A model generated the notes under the pieces. It made no database searches. It had not been told where the DNA came from and worked only from the letters and a program-made list of their open reading frames with translations. This document shows positions 17,393 through 25,454 of a stretch of 39,260 bases of DNA, piece by piece. Within the stretch, counting starts at the first letter, position 1; the number at the start of each line of letters is the position of its first letter. The translations under genes were made by a program, and so were the position numbers. This DNA comes from Deltaproteobacteria bacterium (GTDB lineage Bacteria; Desulfobacterota; Desulfarculia; Adiutricales; Adiutricaceae), in assembly GCA_031288415.1 (NCBI GenBank), contig JAITRL010000357.1, forward strand, positions 1 to 39,260, read 5' to 3'.

Positions 17393-17827
17393 CTACCTCA
17401 ACAGGTCGAGGGACTTGAGGGCCATGTTCTGGGCCGCGGTGGCGGCCGTGATGTTGGCCTCGTAGCTCCCCTTTGACGATATCATGTCCACCATCTCCTG
17501 GACGACGTTCACGTTGGGGTAGAGGGCGTACCCGAACTCGTCGGCCTCCGGGTGGGAGGGGTCGAAGACCAGCTTGAAGTCCCGCCTGTCCTCCATGATC
17601 TCCCGCACCTGCACGTCCTTGAGCTGGCCGTCCAGGCGCGGGCGCGCGCCCCTGGGGCCGCTGAAGTACGGCGCCGTCTCGAAAATGGGCACCTTGCGCC
17701 GGTACGGCCCGCCGTCGGGAGTGCGGGTGGTGTTCATGTGGCTCAGGTTCATGGCCACCATGTTCATGCGCTGCCGCTGGCTGGTGAGGCCGGACTGGCT
17801 TATGTCCATGGAGTTCAGGAAGTCCAT
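17393..17827 (-). CDS. flgC: Flagellar basal-body rod protein FlgC
   Basis: MDFLNSMDISQSGLTSQRQRMNMVAMNLSHMNTTRTPDGGPYRRK...PNVNVVQEMVDMISSKGSYEANITAATAAQNMALKSLDLLR. Confidence 0.95.
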   Translation of the reverse strand: MDFLNSMDISQSGLTSQRQRMNMVAMNLSHMNTTRTPDGGPYRRKVPIFETAPYFSGPRGARPRLDGQLKDVQVREIMEDRRDFKLVFDPSHPEADEFGYALYPNVNVVQEMVDMISSKGSYEANITAATAAQNMALKSLDLLR

Positions 17828-17833
17828 CTGAGG

Positions 17834-18274
17834 TTACCTCGATCCGCCTTCGCCGATGGCGTACTTAAGGGTGTCGAACTCTTTGGCGAGCATCTGCACC
17901 GTGGTGTTGTAGATGAGCTGGTTTTTCGTCAGGAGGGTCATCTCCTTGTCGATGTCCAGCTTGTCGTCATCGTACTCGTCGTAGCCGTAGGGGGACATCC
18001 TGACGGCCTGGCTGGCCCTGTCGAAGGCGGACATGAGGTCCCTGGACGGGATGTGGCGCCTGTCGGTCTGCCGGACGTCGAGTTCAGTGCCGTTGCCGGG
18101 CAGCCTCTGCGCGAGCACCCTCTCGAAGTTCAGGTGCCTGGCCCTGAACCCGGGCACATCCTTGTTGGCGAGGTTGGCCGCCGTGAAGTCATGGCGGGCC
18201 AGCCTCAGCCCCAGCGTGCCCTGCATGATGCCGAACTGGCTGGAGAACAGGTTGTGGTTGAGGTCAGTTGTCAT
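17834..18274 (-). CDS. flgB: Flagellar basal-body rod protein FlgB
   Basis: LGLRLARHDFTAANLANKDVPGFRARHLNFERVL...DIDKEMTLLTKNQLIYNTTVQMLAKEFDTLKYAIGEGG. Confidence 0.93.
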   Translation of the reverse strand: MTTDLNHNLFSSQFGIMQGTLGLRLARHDFTAANLANKDVPGFRARHLNFERVLAQRLPGNGTELDVRQTDRRHIPSRDLMSAFDRASQAVRMSPYGYDEYDDDKLDIDKEMTLLTKNQLIYNTTVQMLAKEFDTLKYAIGEGGSR

Positions 18275-18442
18275 GTGGGCTCCTTGCCCCTCGCGGGGCC
18301 GGGGCGCGCGGGAAGGGCGCCTTATGCGCACTGCCAAGCAAACGCCGGGCCAGCTTTTCGGGGCGGCCGGAAATAGGCTTCGCCGCTGTCCAAACGGCGG
18401 CCCCCGGCCTCGGGAAGGGAGGTCAGGGCGCAGGGCTTTGGC

Positions 18443-18520
18443 GGCCCTCAGTCCCGGAGGAGGCCTTGCCTGTCCTTGAGGGGCCCTCAGTCCCGGAGGA
18501 GGCCTTGCCTGTCCTTGAGG
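18443..18520. repeat. 39-bp perfect tandem duplication
   Basis: GGCCCTCAGTCCCGGAGGAGGCCTTGCCTGTCCTTGAGG twice in tandem. Confidence 0.95.
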
Positions 18521-19082
18521 GGCCGGCCCTCCGCCTTGAGGCGGCCTCCCGCTTCGCCGGGGAGGCGTCAGGCGCCGCTGAAGAACTCCAGCCTCCCTGA
18601 AGCCGGCCTCCGCGACGTCAAGGCGCGGATAACGGCGGAGGCCTGTCCCCTTGCGGCCGGGGCGCCGCAAATCCCCCGCTTCGCCGGCGGCGGCGTCAGA
18701 AAAGCGGACAGGGAAAAATTGCGGAGGCCCCGGCCGGCGCCGCTGCATGAGCCTGCCGGAAAAATTCAGTCCTCATTGAGCTTCAGCCGTCACGTCTTCC
18801 GAACGCGCGGGAGCGGCTTAAGGGTCGGGCGGCCTTAAGGGGAAAGCCGCGGAGGGGCGGCGAGGCGGTCCGCTGTCCCGCGCGCGGGAGTTCAGGCTCG
18901 AGGACAGCCTCAGCTTAAGCTTCCGCCGCCCTTCAGGCGGCGGTTAAGGAGCTTGAGGGACAAGCGCTCGCGGCGAGCGTTCCCGGACGCGCCTGCGGCC
19001 GCGGACGCCGGCGCGCGCGACGGAAATCCCGTCACGCGGTTTCGCCCCGAGGCGCTTGAGGGAACGCCTAAGCTCAAGCGCG

Positions 19083-19163
19083 CGAAGGTTCTCAGGCGAT
19101 CCTCAGGCGTACCTCTGGCGATCCCTGCCGCCGCCCGGCGGGCGGCAGGGCGATAACCTTCGG
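19083..19163. other. Nested stem-loop element
   Basis: Outer stem CGAAGGTT/AACCTTCG (19083/19156), inner CCCTGCCGCC/GGCGGCAGGG (19123/19141), three CTCAGGCGAT-like repeats between. Confidence 0.6.
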
Positions 19164-19348
19164 AACCGCGTTCAGGCCCCTGTTTCGGGGGCCGTCCATG
19201 CGGCGGCGCTTTCTCCGGGCCGATGCGCGACGGTTCGGGACACGCCGCTTTACATGCCCGTTCCGGGCCTGGCCGCCTTGCCCCGTCAACGGCGGCAAAG
19301 GCCCATGGACTCGGGCGGGAGGAAGCGCCCCTGCGCGCCTCTCAGCGC

Positions 19349-19663
19349 TCAGAAAGGCGCCGCGCCTAACACGTCAAGGAGCCAGAAGACCAGGAGCCCG
19401 CCGGCTATGGTCAGGAGATCCCGGCCGAAAGCCAGGGCCAGCGCGAGCGCCGCCAGGGCCGCGGCCAGCCGCGGGAAGAGGGCCGCCCCTCCCAGGAAGA
19501 ACTCGTGGAAGACCAGGGCCGCCAGCACGGAGACCGGGACGTAGTTCATGGCGTCCGCGACCTTGGGAGGCGGGGAGAGCGGCTTTTTCAGCGAGAGCGC
19601 GAAAGATCTGAGGGCCATCGTGCCGCCCGCGGCGAGCAGGAGGGCCAGCCAGAAGCCGGACAT
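19349..19663 (-). CDS. azlD: AzlD family branched-chain amino acid transport protein
   Basis: Small polytopic protein GGTMALRSFALSLKKPLSPPPKVADAMNYVPVSVLAALVF, adjacent to azlC. Confidence 0.88.
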   Translation of the reverse strand: MSGFWLALLLAAGGTMALRSFALSLKKPLSPPPKVADAMNYVPVSVLAALVFHEFFLGGAALFPRLAAALAALALALAFGRDLLTIAGGLLVFWLLDVLGAAPF

Positions 19664-19664
19664 T

Positions 19665-20555
19665 TCAGCCTCCCTCCCCGCGCCCGCTTCCCGCGCGGGA
19701 GACGAGCGCGCCGACGGCCACCCCGGCGAGTATGGCCAGGATAAGGCCCAGGCTGAAGGGGGCGCCCCGGAAGATCACCGCGCCGGCGCCGGCGGTCAGG
19801 CCCGCCAAAGCTTTGGGCAGCCTGCCGCCGGAAGTGGACTTGAAGACCGAGATCAGCAGGGCCAGGAAGACCATGGGGATGGCCATGGCGAAGGGCAGCG
19901 TCTCCGGGAGGAAGGACCCTGCGGCGTAGCCCAGGGCAGTCATGGCCTGCCAGCCGGACCAGGTGGGGCCGGCCGCTCCCAGGAAGAACCACGCGGGGCT
20001 GCGGGAGAAGCCTTCCTTCAGGAAGGCCGCCATGCTGATGGAGTAGCTCTCGTCGGTCAGGAAGTAGCCGCGCGCGAGCCCGGAGGCGAGCGAGCCCGGA
20101 GGCCCCAGCCCGGGGGCGAGGGACGCCCCGTAAATGACGAGCCTCAGGTTCACCGCCCAGACGGTCAGGACAAGGGCGAGCGCGTTGACGCCCTCGTTCC
20201 AGAGGTTGAGGAACACGAGCTGCGCGGACCCCGCGAAGATCCCCAGGCTCATGGCCTGGGCCTGGAGGCAGCTCAGGCCGGCGTTTTTGGCCGCCGCCCC
20301 GAAGATGAGCCCGAAAGGCAAGAGTCCCATGAGGATAGGCGCGCCCGCCGCGAAGCCCGCCAGGTAGTCGGACCTGATCGCCTTGAAGCGGGGGCCTGAG
20401 GCGCCCTGCGGCCCGGCGGGGGCGGCGGCGGCTTCCGCGGGCGCGGAGGCCGCCGGTCGGGCGGGCTGCCCCGGCGCGGCGGCTTTCCGGCCCGTCTCCG
20501 CGGCCGGCTTCTCGGGCTTGGCGGGGGAGCCGCCGATGGGGGGCTTGGCGGGCAA
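19665..20555 (-). CDS. azlC: AzlC family branched-chain amino acid exporter subunit
   Basis: YLAGFAAGAPILMGLLPFGLIFGAAAKNAGLSCLQAQAMSLGIFAGSAQLVFLNLW...NLRLVIYGASLAP...YFLTDESYSIS; N-terminal Pro/Ala-rich extension. Confidence 0.93.
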   Translation of the reverse strand: MPAKPPIGGSPAKPEKPAAETGRKAAAPGQPARPAASAPAEAAAAPAGPQGASGPRFKAIRSDYLAGFAAGAPILMGLLPFGLIFGAAAKNAGLSCLQAQAMSLGIFAGSAQLVFLNLWNEGVNALALVLTVWAVNLRLVIYGASLAPGLGPPGSLASGLARGYFLTDESYSISMAAFLKEGFSRSPAWFFLGAAGPTWSGWQAMTALGYAAGSFLPETLPFAMAIPMVFLALLISVFKSTSGGRLPKALAGLTAGAGAVIFRGAPFSLGLILAILAGVAVGALVSRAGSGRGEGG

Positions 20556-20609
20556 GGGTCAGAAGCCTCATGAACGGGCGCGCGGGAGCTCCGGCGCGCC
20601 GCGCGGCCG

Positions 20610-20642
20610 AAAAAAAACCGGCGTCTGCCGGGAGACGGCCGG
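20610..20642 (-). terminator. Rho-independent terminator of the ABC importer operon
   Basis: Minus strand CCGGCC-GTCT-CCCGGC-AGAC-GCCGG then T8. Confidence 0.8.
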
Positions 20643-20697
20643 GGGCCCGGGCGCGCGGGAGGGCGGCGGTAAAGGCAGGCGCCTCAGGCGGGCCCCG

Positions 20698-21501
20698 TCA
20701 GCTCAGGATCATGCGGTCCGAGACGGCCCCCTGCACGGCGGGGTTCGCGGCGTGGAAATGGTAGATCAGGTCCTGGACGGTCAGGCGGGACTTCTCCTCG
20801 GCGCTGAAGTCCAGGCAGACCTCCCCGCGGTGCATCATGATGAGCCTTTGGCCGTAGCTGAGGGCCTGCTGCATGTTATGGGTGATCATCACCGCGGTGA
20901 GCCTGTCCCTCTCGATGACGTCGCAGGTCAGGCGCATGACCAGGCCCGCCGTGCGCGGGTCAAGGGCCGCAGTGTGCTCGTCCAGGAGGAGCAGGGACGG
21001 GCGCACCAAAGTGGCCATGAGCAGGGTCAGGGACTGCCTCTGGCCGCCGGAGAGGAAGCCGCAGGGCTCGCCCAGGCGCCTGTCGAGCCCGAGATCCAGG
21101 CTCCCGAGGGCCTCGCGGAAGCGCGCCCGTTCGGCCCGGGTGATCCCCGCGCGCAGGGTCCTGCGCCTCCCGCGGCGCTGGGCCAGGGCCATGTTCTCCT
21201 CGATGGTCATGGAGGCGCAGGTGCCCAGCAGGGGATCCTGGAAGACGCGGCCTATGCGGCCCGCCCGGCGATGCTCGGGCCAGCCCGTGATGTCCGTGCC
21301 ATCCAGCACGATCCTGCCTTCGTCGGGAATGGCGGCCCCGGCGATGCAGGCGAGCAGGGTGGACTTGCCCGCGCCGTTGGAGCCGATCACGGAGACGAAC
21401 TCCCCCGGCCGCACGTCGAGGTCCAGGCGGCAGAGGGCCCGCAGCTCGTTGGCCGTGCCGCGGGCGAAATACTTGGAGAGCCCCCTGACCTTAAGCATCA
21501 C
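20698..21501 (-). CDS. ABC transporter ATP-binding protein
   Basis: Walker A GSNGAGKSTL, signature LSGGQRQ, Walker B LLLLDEHTAALD. Confidence 0.96.
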   Translation of the reverse strand: MMLKVRGLSKYFARGTANELRALCRLDLDVRPGEFVSVIGSNGAGKSTLLACIAGAAIPDEGRIVLDGTDITGWPEHRRAGRIGRVFQDPLLGTCASMTIEENMALAQRRGRRRTLRAGITRAERARFREALGSLDLGLDRRLGEPCGFLSGGQRQSLTLLMATLVRPSLLLLDEHTAALDPRTAGLVMRLTCDVIERDRLTAVMITHNMQQALSYGQRLIMMHRGEVCLDFSAEEKSRLTVQDLIYHFHAANPAVQGAVSDRMILS

Positions 21502-22405
21502 GGGCCGCCTTCCCGCCTTTCCTGCGCAGCGAGTCCCTGAACCTCGGCAGGACCAGGGCGGCCACGACCAGGGCGGCCGTCAGGAGCTTGAGGTCCGAAG
21601 GCTGGAAGGCGATCCCCCAGGGCTTGAAGCTAAGGGCGGCCGCGATCGCCAGGCGGTAGACGACGGATCCCATGACGACGGACAGGATCACGACGGCGAT
21701 CCTGCGGCCGCCCAAGATCGTCTCGCCGATGACTATCGAGGCGAGGCCCGCGACTATGGTGCCCACTCCCATGCCGACGTCGGCGATCCCCTGGTTCTGG
21801 GCGATGAGGGCGCCCGATAGGGCCACCAGGGAGTTGGAGATGCCCACCCCGGTTATGACGGTGAAGTTGGTGTTGACGCCCAGGCTGGTGATCATCTTCG
21901 GGTTCGCGCCGGTGGCGAGCAGGGCCTGGCCGTACTCTGTGCGGATGAGCCAGACGAGGGCCAGGATGACCGCCGAGACGAGGATCACGAAAAGGATGTT
22001 CGAGGCCAGGAAGGGGGAGACGTCGAGCGACCTGATGGGATCGAATACCGTGGGCATGCCCACGAGGGCTATGTTGGGCCTTCCTCCCATCACCCTGATG
22101 TTCACGCTGTAGAGCGCGGTCATGGTGAGGATGGAGGCGAGCAGGTGGAGGATCTTGAGCTTGGTGGTGAGGAAGCCCGTCACCGTGCCGGCCGCGAAGC
22201 CGGCGGCCATGGCGGGCAGGAGCGAGAGGAAGGGGTTCAGGCCTTTGGTCACGCACACCGCGGAGACGGCAGCCCCCAGGGTGAGGCTGCCGTCCACGGT
22301 CAGGTCAGGGAAGTCCAGCACTCTGAAGGTGAGGTACACCCCGAGGGCCATCAGCCCGTAGGCGAGCCCGAGCTCTATGGCCCCTGAAAAGGCGTAAAGG
22401 CTCAC
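21491..22405 (-). CDS. ABC transporter permease (branched-chain/TrpY-like)
   Basis: GLAYGLMALGVYLTFRVLDFPDLTVDGSLTLGAAV...GTIVAGLASIVIGETILG; overlaps both neighbours. Confidence 0.92.
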   Translation of the reverse strand: MSLYAFSGAIELGLAYGLMALGVYLTFRVLDFPDLTVDGSLTLGAAVSAVCVTKGLNPFLSLLPAMAAGFAAGTVTGFLTTKLKILHLLASILTMTALYSVNIRVMGGRPNIALVGMPTVFDPIRSLDVSPFLASNILFVILVSAVILALVWLIRTEYGQALLATGANPKMITSLGVNTNFTVITGVGISNSLVALSGALIAQNQGIADVGMGVGTIVAGLASIVIGETILGGRRIAVVILSVVMGSVVYRLAIAAALSFKPWGIAFQPSDLKLLTAALVVAALVLPRFRDSLRRKGGKAARDA

Positions 22406-23352
22406 TGGACGGTTACTTGCGCCCTGGAGAGCACGGCTTCGGGTATCTGGATGCCGAACTTCTCGGCATAGCCCGGGTTGACGATCAGGGTGAACTCGGT
22501 CTGCTCCTCGACCGGGATGTCGGCCGGCTTGGCCCCTTCCGTGAGGATCCTGGCGGCCATGCGGCCGGTCTGGCGGCCGAGCTGGTAGTAGCTGATGGAG
22601 AGGATCGCGGGCCCGGCCTGGGAAGCCGTGCCGTCGTCGGACGGGTAGACGGGGATCTTGGCGTCAAGGCTCACTTTGAGCACGGATTCGACGCTGGCGA
22701 TCACGGTGTTGTCGGTGGGCAGGTAGATGGCATCTACCTTGCCCACGAGGCTCTGCGCCGCCGCCATTACGCCCGCGGTGTCCGGGGTGACGGCTTCCAC
22801 GAACTCGAGGCCCAGGTCGGCCGCGGACTTGCGGGCGAGCTGCACCTGCACGACGGAGTTGCTCTCGCCGGCGTTGTAGACGACGCCGATTCTCTTGGCG
22901 CCGGGCTGCACCTCCCTGATGAGGGCGAGCTGGGCCGCGACGGGATTGATGTCGGTGGTGCCCGTGACGTTGCCGCCGGGTTTGGCGGTCGAGGCGACCA
23001 GCTTGGCGTCCACAGGGTCGGTCACCGCGGTGAAGAGGATGGGGATGTCCTTCACGCGCTGGGCCGTGACCTGGGCGGAGGGGGTGGCCACGGCGAGCAC
23101 CAGGTCGGGCTTCTCGTCGTTTATCTGGTTCGCGATCTGGAGGACCGTGGGCATGTCGGCCTGGGCGACGTGGTCGTTGTAGGCGACTTCCAGCCCCAGC
23201 TCGGCGAGCTGCTCCTTGAAGCCGCGCACGGCCTCGTCGAGCGCCTTGTGCTCCACGAACTGGTTGATGGAGATCGTGTAGGCCGAGGCGCCTGCGGCCA
23301 GCCCGAAGGCGGAGACGCAGGCTGCGAGAGTCAGGCAGAGAAAGGTTTTCAT
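22402..23352 (-). CDS. ABC transporter substrate-binding protein (PF04392-like, TrpX-type)
   Basis: Signal peptide MKTFLCLTLAACVSAFGLAAG; ISINQFVEHKALDEAVRGFKEQL...ILFTAVTDPVDAKLV...GGNVTGTTDI...IGVVYNAGESNS. Confidence 0.93.
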   Translation of the reverse strand: MKTFLCLTLAACVSAFGLAAGASAYTISINQFVEHKALDEAVRGFKEQLAELGLEVAYNDHVAQADMPTVLQIANQINDEKPDLVLAVATPSAQVTAQRVKDIPILFTAVTDPVDAKLVASTAKPGGNVTGTTDINPVAAQLALIREVQPGAKRIGVVYNAGESNSVVQVQLARKSAADLGLEFVEAVTPDTAGVMAAAQSLVGKVDAIYLPTDNTVIASVESVLKVSLDAKIPVYPSDDGTASQAGPAILSISYYQLGRQTGRMAARILTEGAKPADIPVEEQTEFTLIVNPGYAEKFGIQIPEAVLSRAQVTVQ

Positions 23353-23533
23353 GTGTTCAATCCGCCGCGGGGAATGCGGCCGGCCCCGCGGCGCCTCCGG
23401 TTTTTCGGTTGGGTGAGCGCCCCCTGCCGGGCGGAGCGGCCCGCGCTGGGGGGGCGGAAAGCGGAGCCCGGGGTTCCGCAGCGGGTGGCGGGAACGGCGC
23501 GGGTCGGCGGATTTCACGGGAACTGTCGATCGA

Positions 23534-23562
23534 CTATAAGGCTTTTCCTGCCTGCAAGTCAA
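23534..23562 (-). promoter_or_regulatory. Putative sigma70 promoter of the ABC importer operon
   Basis: Minus strand TTGACT-N17-TTATAG about 180 nt upstream of the start codon at 23352. Confidence 0.6.
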
Positions 23563-24484
23563 TACTGGCAAGGCTTCGGCGCCGCGCCGGGGCTCAGGGA
23601 GACGGCGCCGGGCGGCCGGCAAGGCTCAGGCGGAGTCGGTTCTCCGGCCCTCCGGGCCGTTCGGGGAACTGTCCCGCGCCGGAGCCCCGGAACGCGCCGG
23701 AGGCGCTTGCGGGGCTCCGGCGGGAACGGGGGAGAGGTGGCGTTTCAGGGGAAGGCCGACGGAACGGACGGTACTGGCCAGGGCAAAGGAGCGAGGATTC
23801 CCGTCGGCCGCCGATGGGGGCTCGACGGCCGGCGGCCGGCCCGCGGCGGCCGGGGGGCGCGTGCGCGGCAGCGGCGGGGGAGGGCCCGTGAGAGCGAACG
23901 GGAAAGACAGGGCAGCGGGAGTTCGCTTGACAGCCGCGGGAGGCCGGGAAGGGACCGGCGGATGGAACGGGCCGGCGGCAGGCAGGCCAAGGTTCCGGGG
24001 CTTCGGCTTCCCGGGTCCTGCGCCTCCGGCGGCGGGCGGTCCCGTGCCCCGCAGGGCCTTCGGAGCTGTCCGCCTCCCGCGGCGGACGGCCCCCCGGAGC
24101 GCTTCCCGCGGCGGGAACCGGCGGCCGCGTCTCTGCGCTCGGCGCCGCGGGAAAGAGCCCTGCCGCGCCTTCCTTACAGGAGCGGCGCCATTAGTCGAGA
24201 CGCGCCTGCCCAAGGCTTCAGCAGGCGCCGCCGCCTGCGGGCTTCTTAGGCGGGCTGCCGGCCTCAGGGGCGGGCCGAAGCGTTTAACCGGTTTTCCTTG
24301 TCCGGGCGCATGTCGCAAAATCATCGCCCATGCTCTCGACAGCAGTCACAATTTGCGCTAATTTCGCCCTGTCTTTCACTAATCAGCTAAAACTTTAAAA
24401 AAATTCAGATTTGAAATTTTTTTAAAATTCTGAAAAATCAACACTTTACCTTTCAGAAACACCGAGACGTCACTTACATGCAGG

Positions 24485-24513
24485 TTGACAGCCGTATCAG
24501 GCGGCATTATACT
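24485..24513 (+). promoter_or_regulatory. Near-consensus sigma70 promoter in an AT-rich island
   Basis: TTGACA-N17-TATACT. Confidence 0.75.
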
Positions 24514-24856
24514 TAAAACAACCTAAATTCCCATGCCGCCCAAAACGGCGGTCTTGCGGACCCCGGGGCCATCCAGGCAGCCAGGAACCCGTCGCCTGTT
24601 CCGTGTCCTTCTTCTCCTTCCCCTCCGGCGTCGCCTCATCGTCAGCGTCAGCGCGCAAGCGGTCGCCGGTTCCCGCCGGCAGCCCGAGCCCAGCGGACCC
24701 CGGCGGCACCTTCCCAAGCCCTGTCCTCAGAATAAGACCTGCCCCCCGTCCCGTCCCGGCCGAAAGCCAGGCGGCACATTCTTCAGCTCGCACCCCAGTC
24801 CATTACAAACGCGCCAGTCTGTTCCCTCGGGCTGACGGCGCCTATCCGTCTCTCGC

Positions 24857-24883
24857 CGCGGACCTTTTCGGATAAGGTCCGCG
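24857..24883. other. 10-bp perfect hairpin
   Basis: CGCGGACCTT-TTCGGAT-AAGGTCCGCG. Confidence 0.7.
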
Positions 24884-25454
24884 CGTGCCGGTTTTCCGCC
24901 CGCCGCCCGATCGCAATCCCCATCGGTTGCCCGCAAACTCAGGCCACCCGCGCCTTTCCGGGCCAGCCGCGCCTTGTCCGGCCAGACTCCGCTTCGATCC
25001 TCGCCGCGCCAGCCGGCGCCTCCCCTTTTTCAGGCCTCCTTCACTCTTCCGTTCATAAAGAGGCGCCGCCATGGCTGTTCCTGGCGCGTTCACGTCCGAC
25101 ATGGCCTTCCGCCCTGCCCAGGGAGCGGAAGCGCCGTACTTGCCTGTTATTCCGCTGTTTTAACGTTCCTTTCGGGGTTCCTCTCCGGGGCTTCCGGCAC
25201 GCGACTCACCTCATTGGCAGGAAAAAATCGAAGGCGGGCTTCCCAGCCTTCCCCGGCGGCCGCCTTTCGCTGCCGCGACGCTCGCCGCCGAGGGCTTCTC
25301 TGCGGCAACAGGGTATGTGTCTTATGTGCGGACCTTCAGGCTTACCGTTTACCGGTTCCCTGCGCCTTCCCGCGGCCGGGGGGCCGCGGGCCCTCTTTCC
25401 GGCGGCAAGGCCAGGCGCGGCCCGGGCCCTCCTTGGCGCTCCCGGAGGCGCCCG

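Noticed and set aside
22417-24249. 610-aa plus-strand ORF
   Set aside because: Antisense to the ABC substrate-binding gene, continuing into a low-complexity spacer; no recognisable domain
24533-24835. 100-aa ORF immediately downstream of the strong promoter at 24485
   Set aside because: Basic Pro/Arg-rich translation with no family signature; kept only as a weak alternative in the promoter finding
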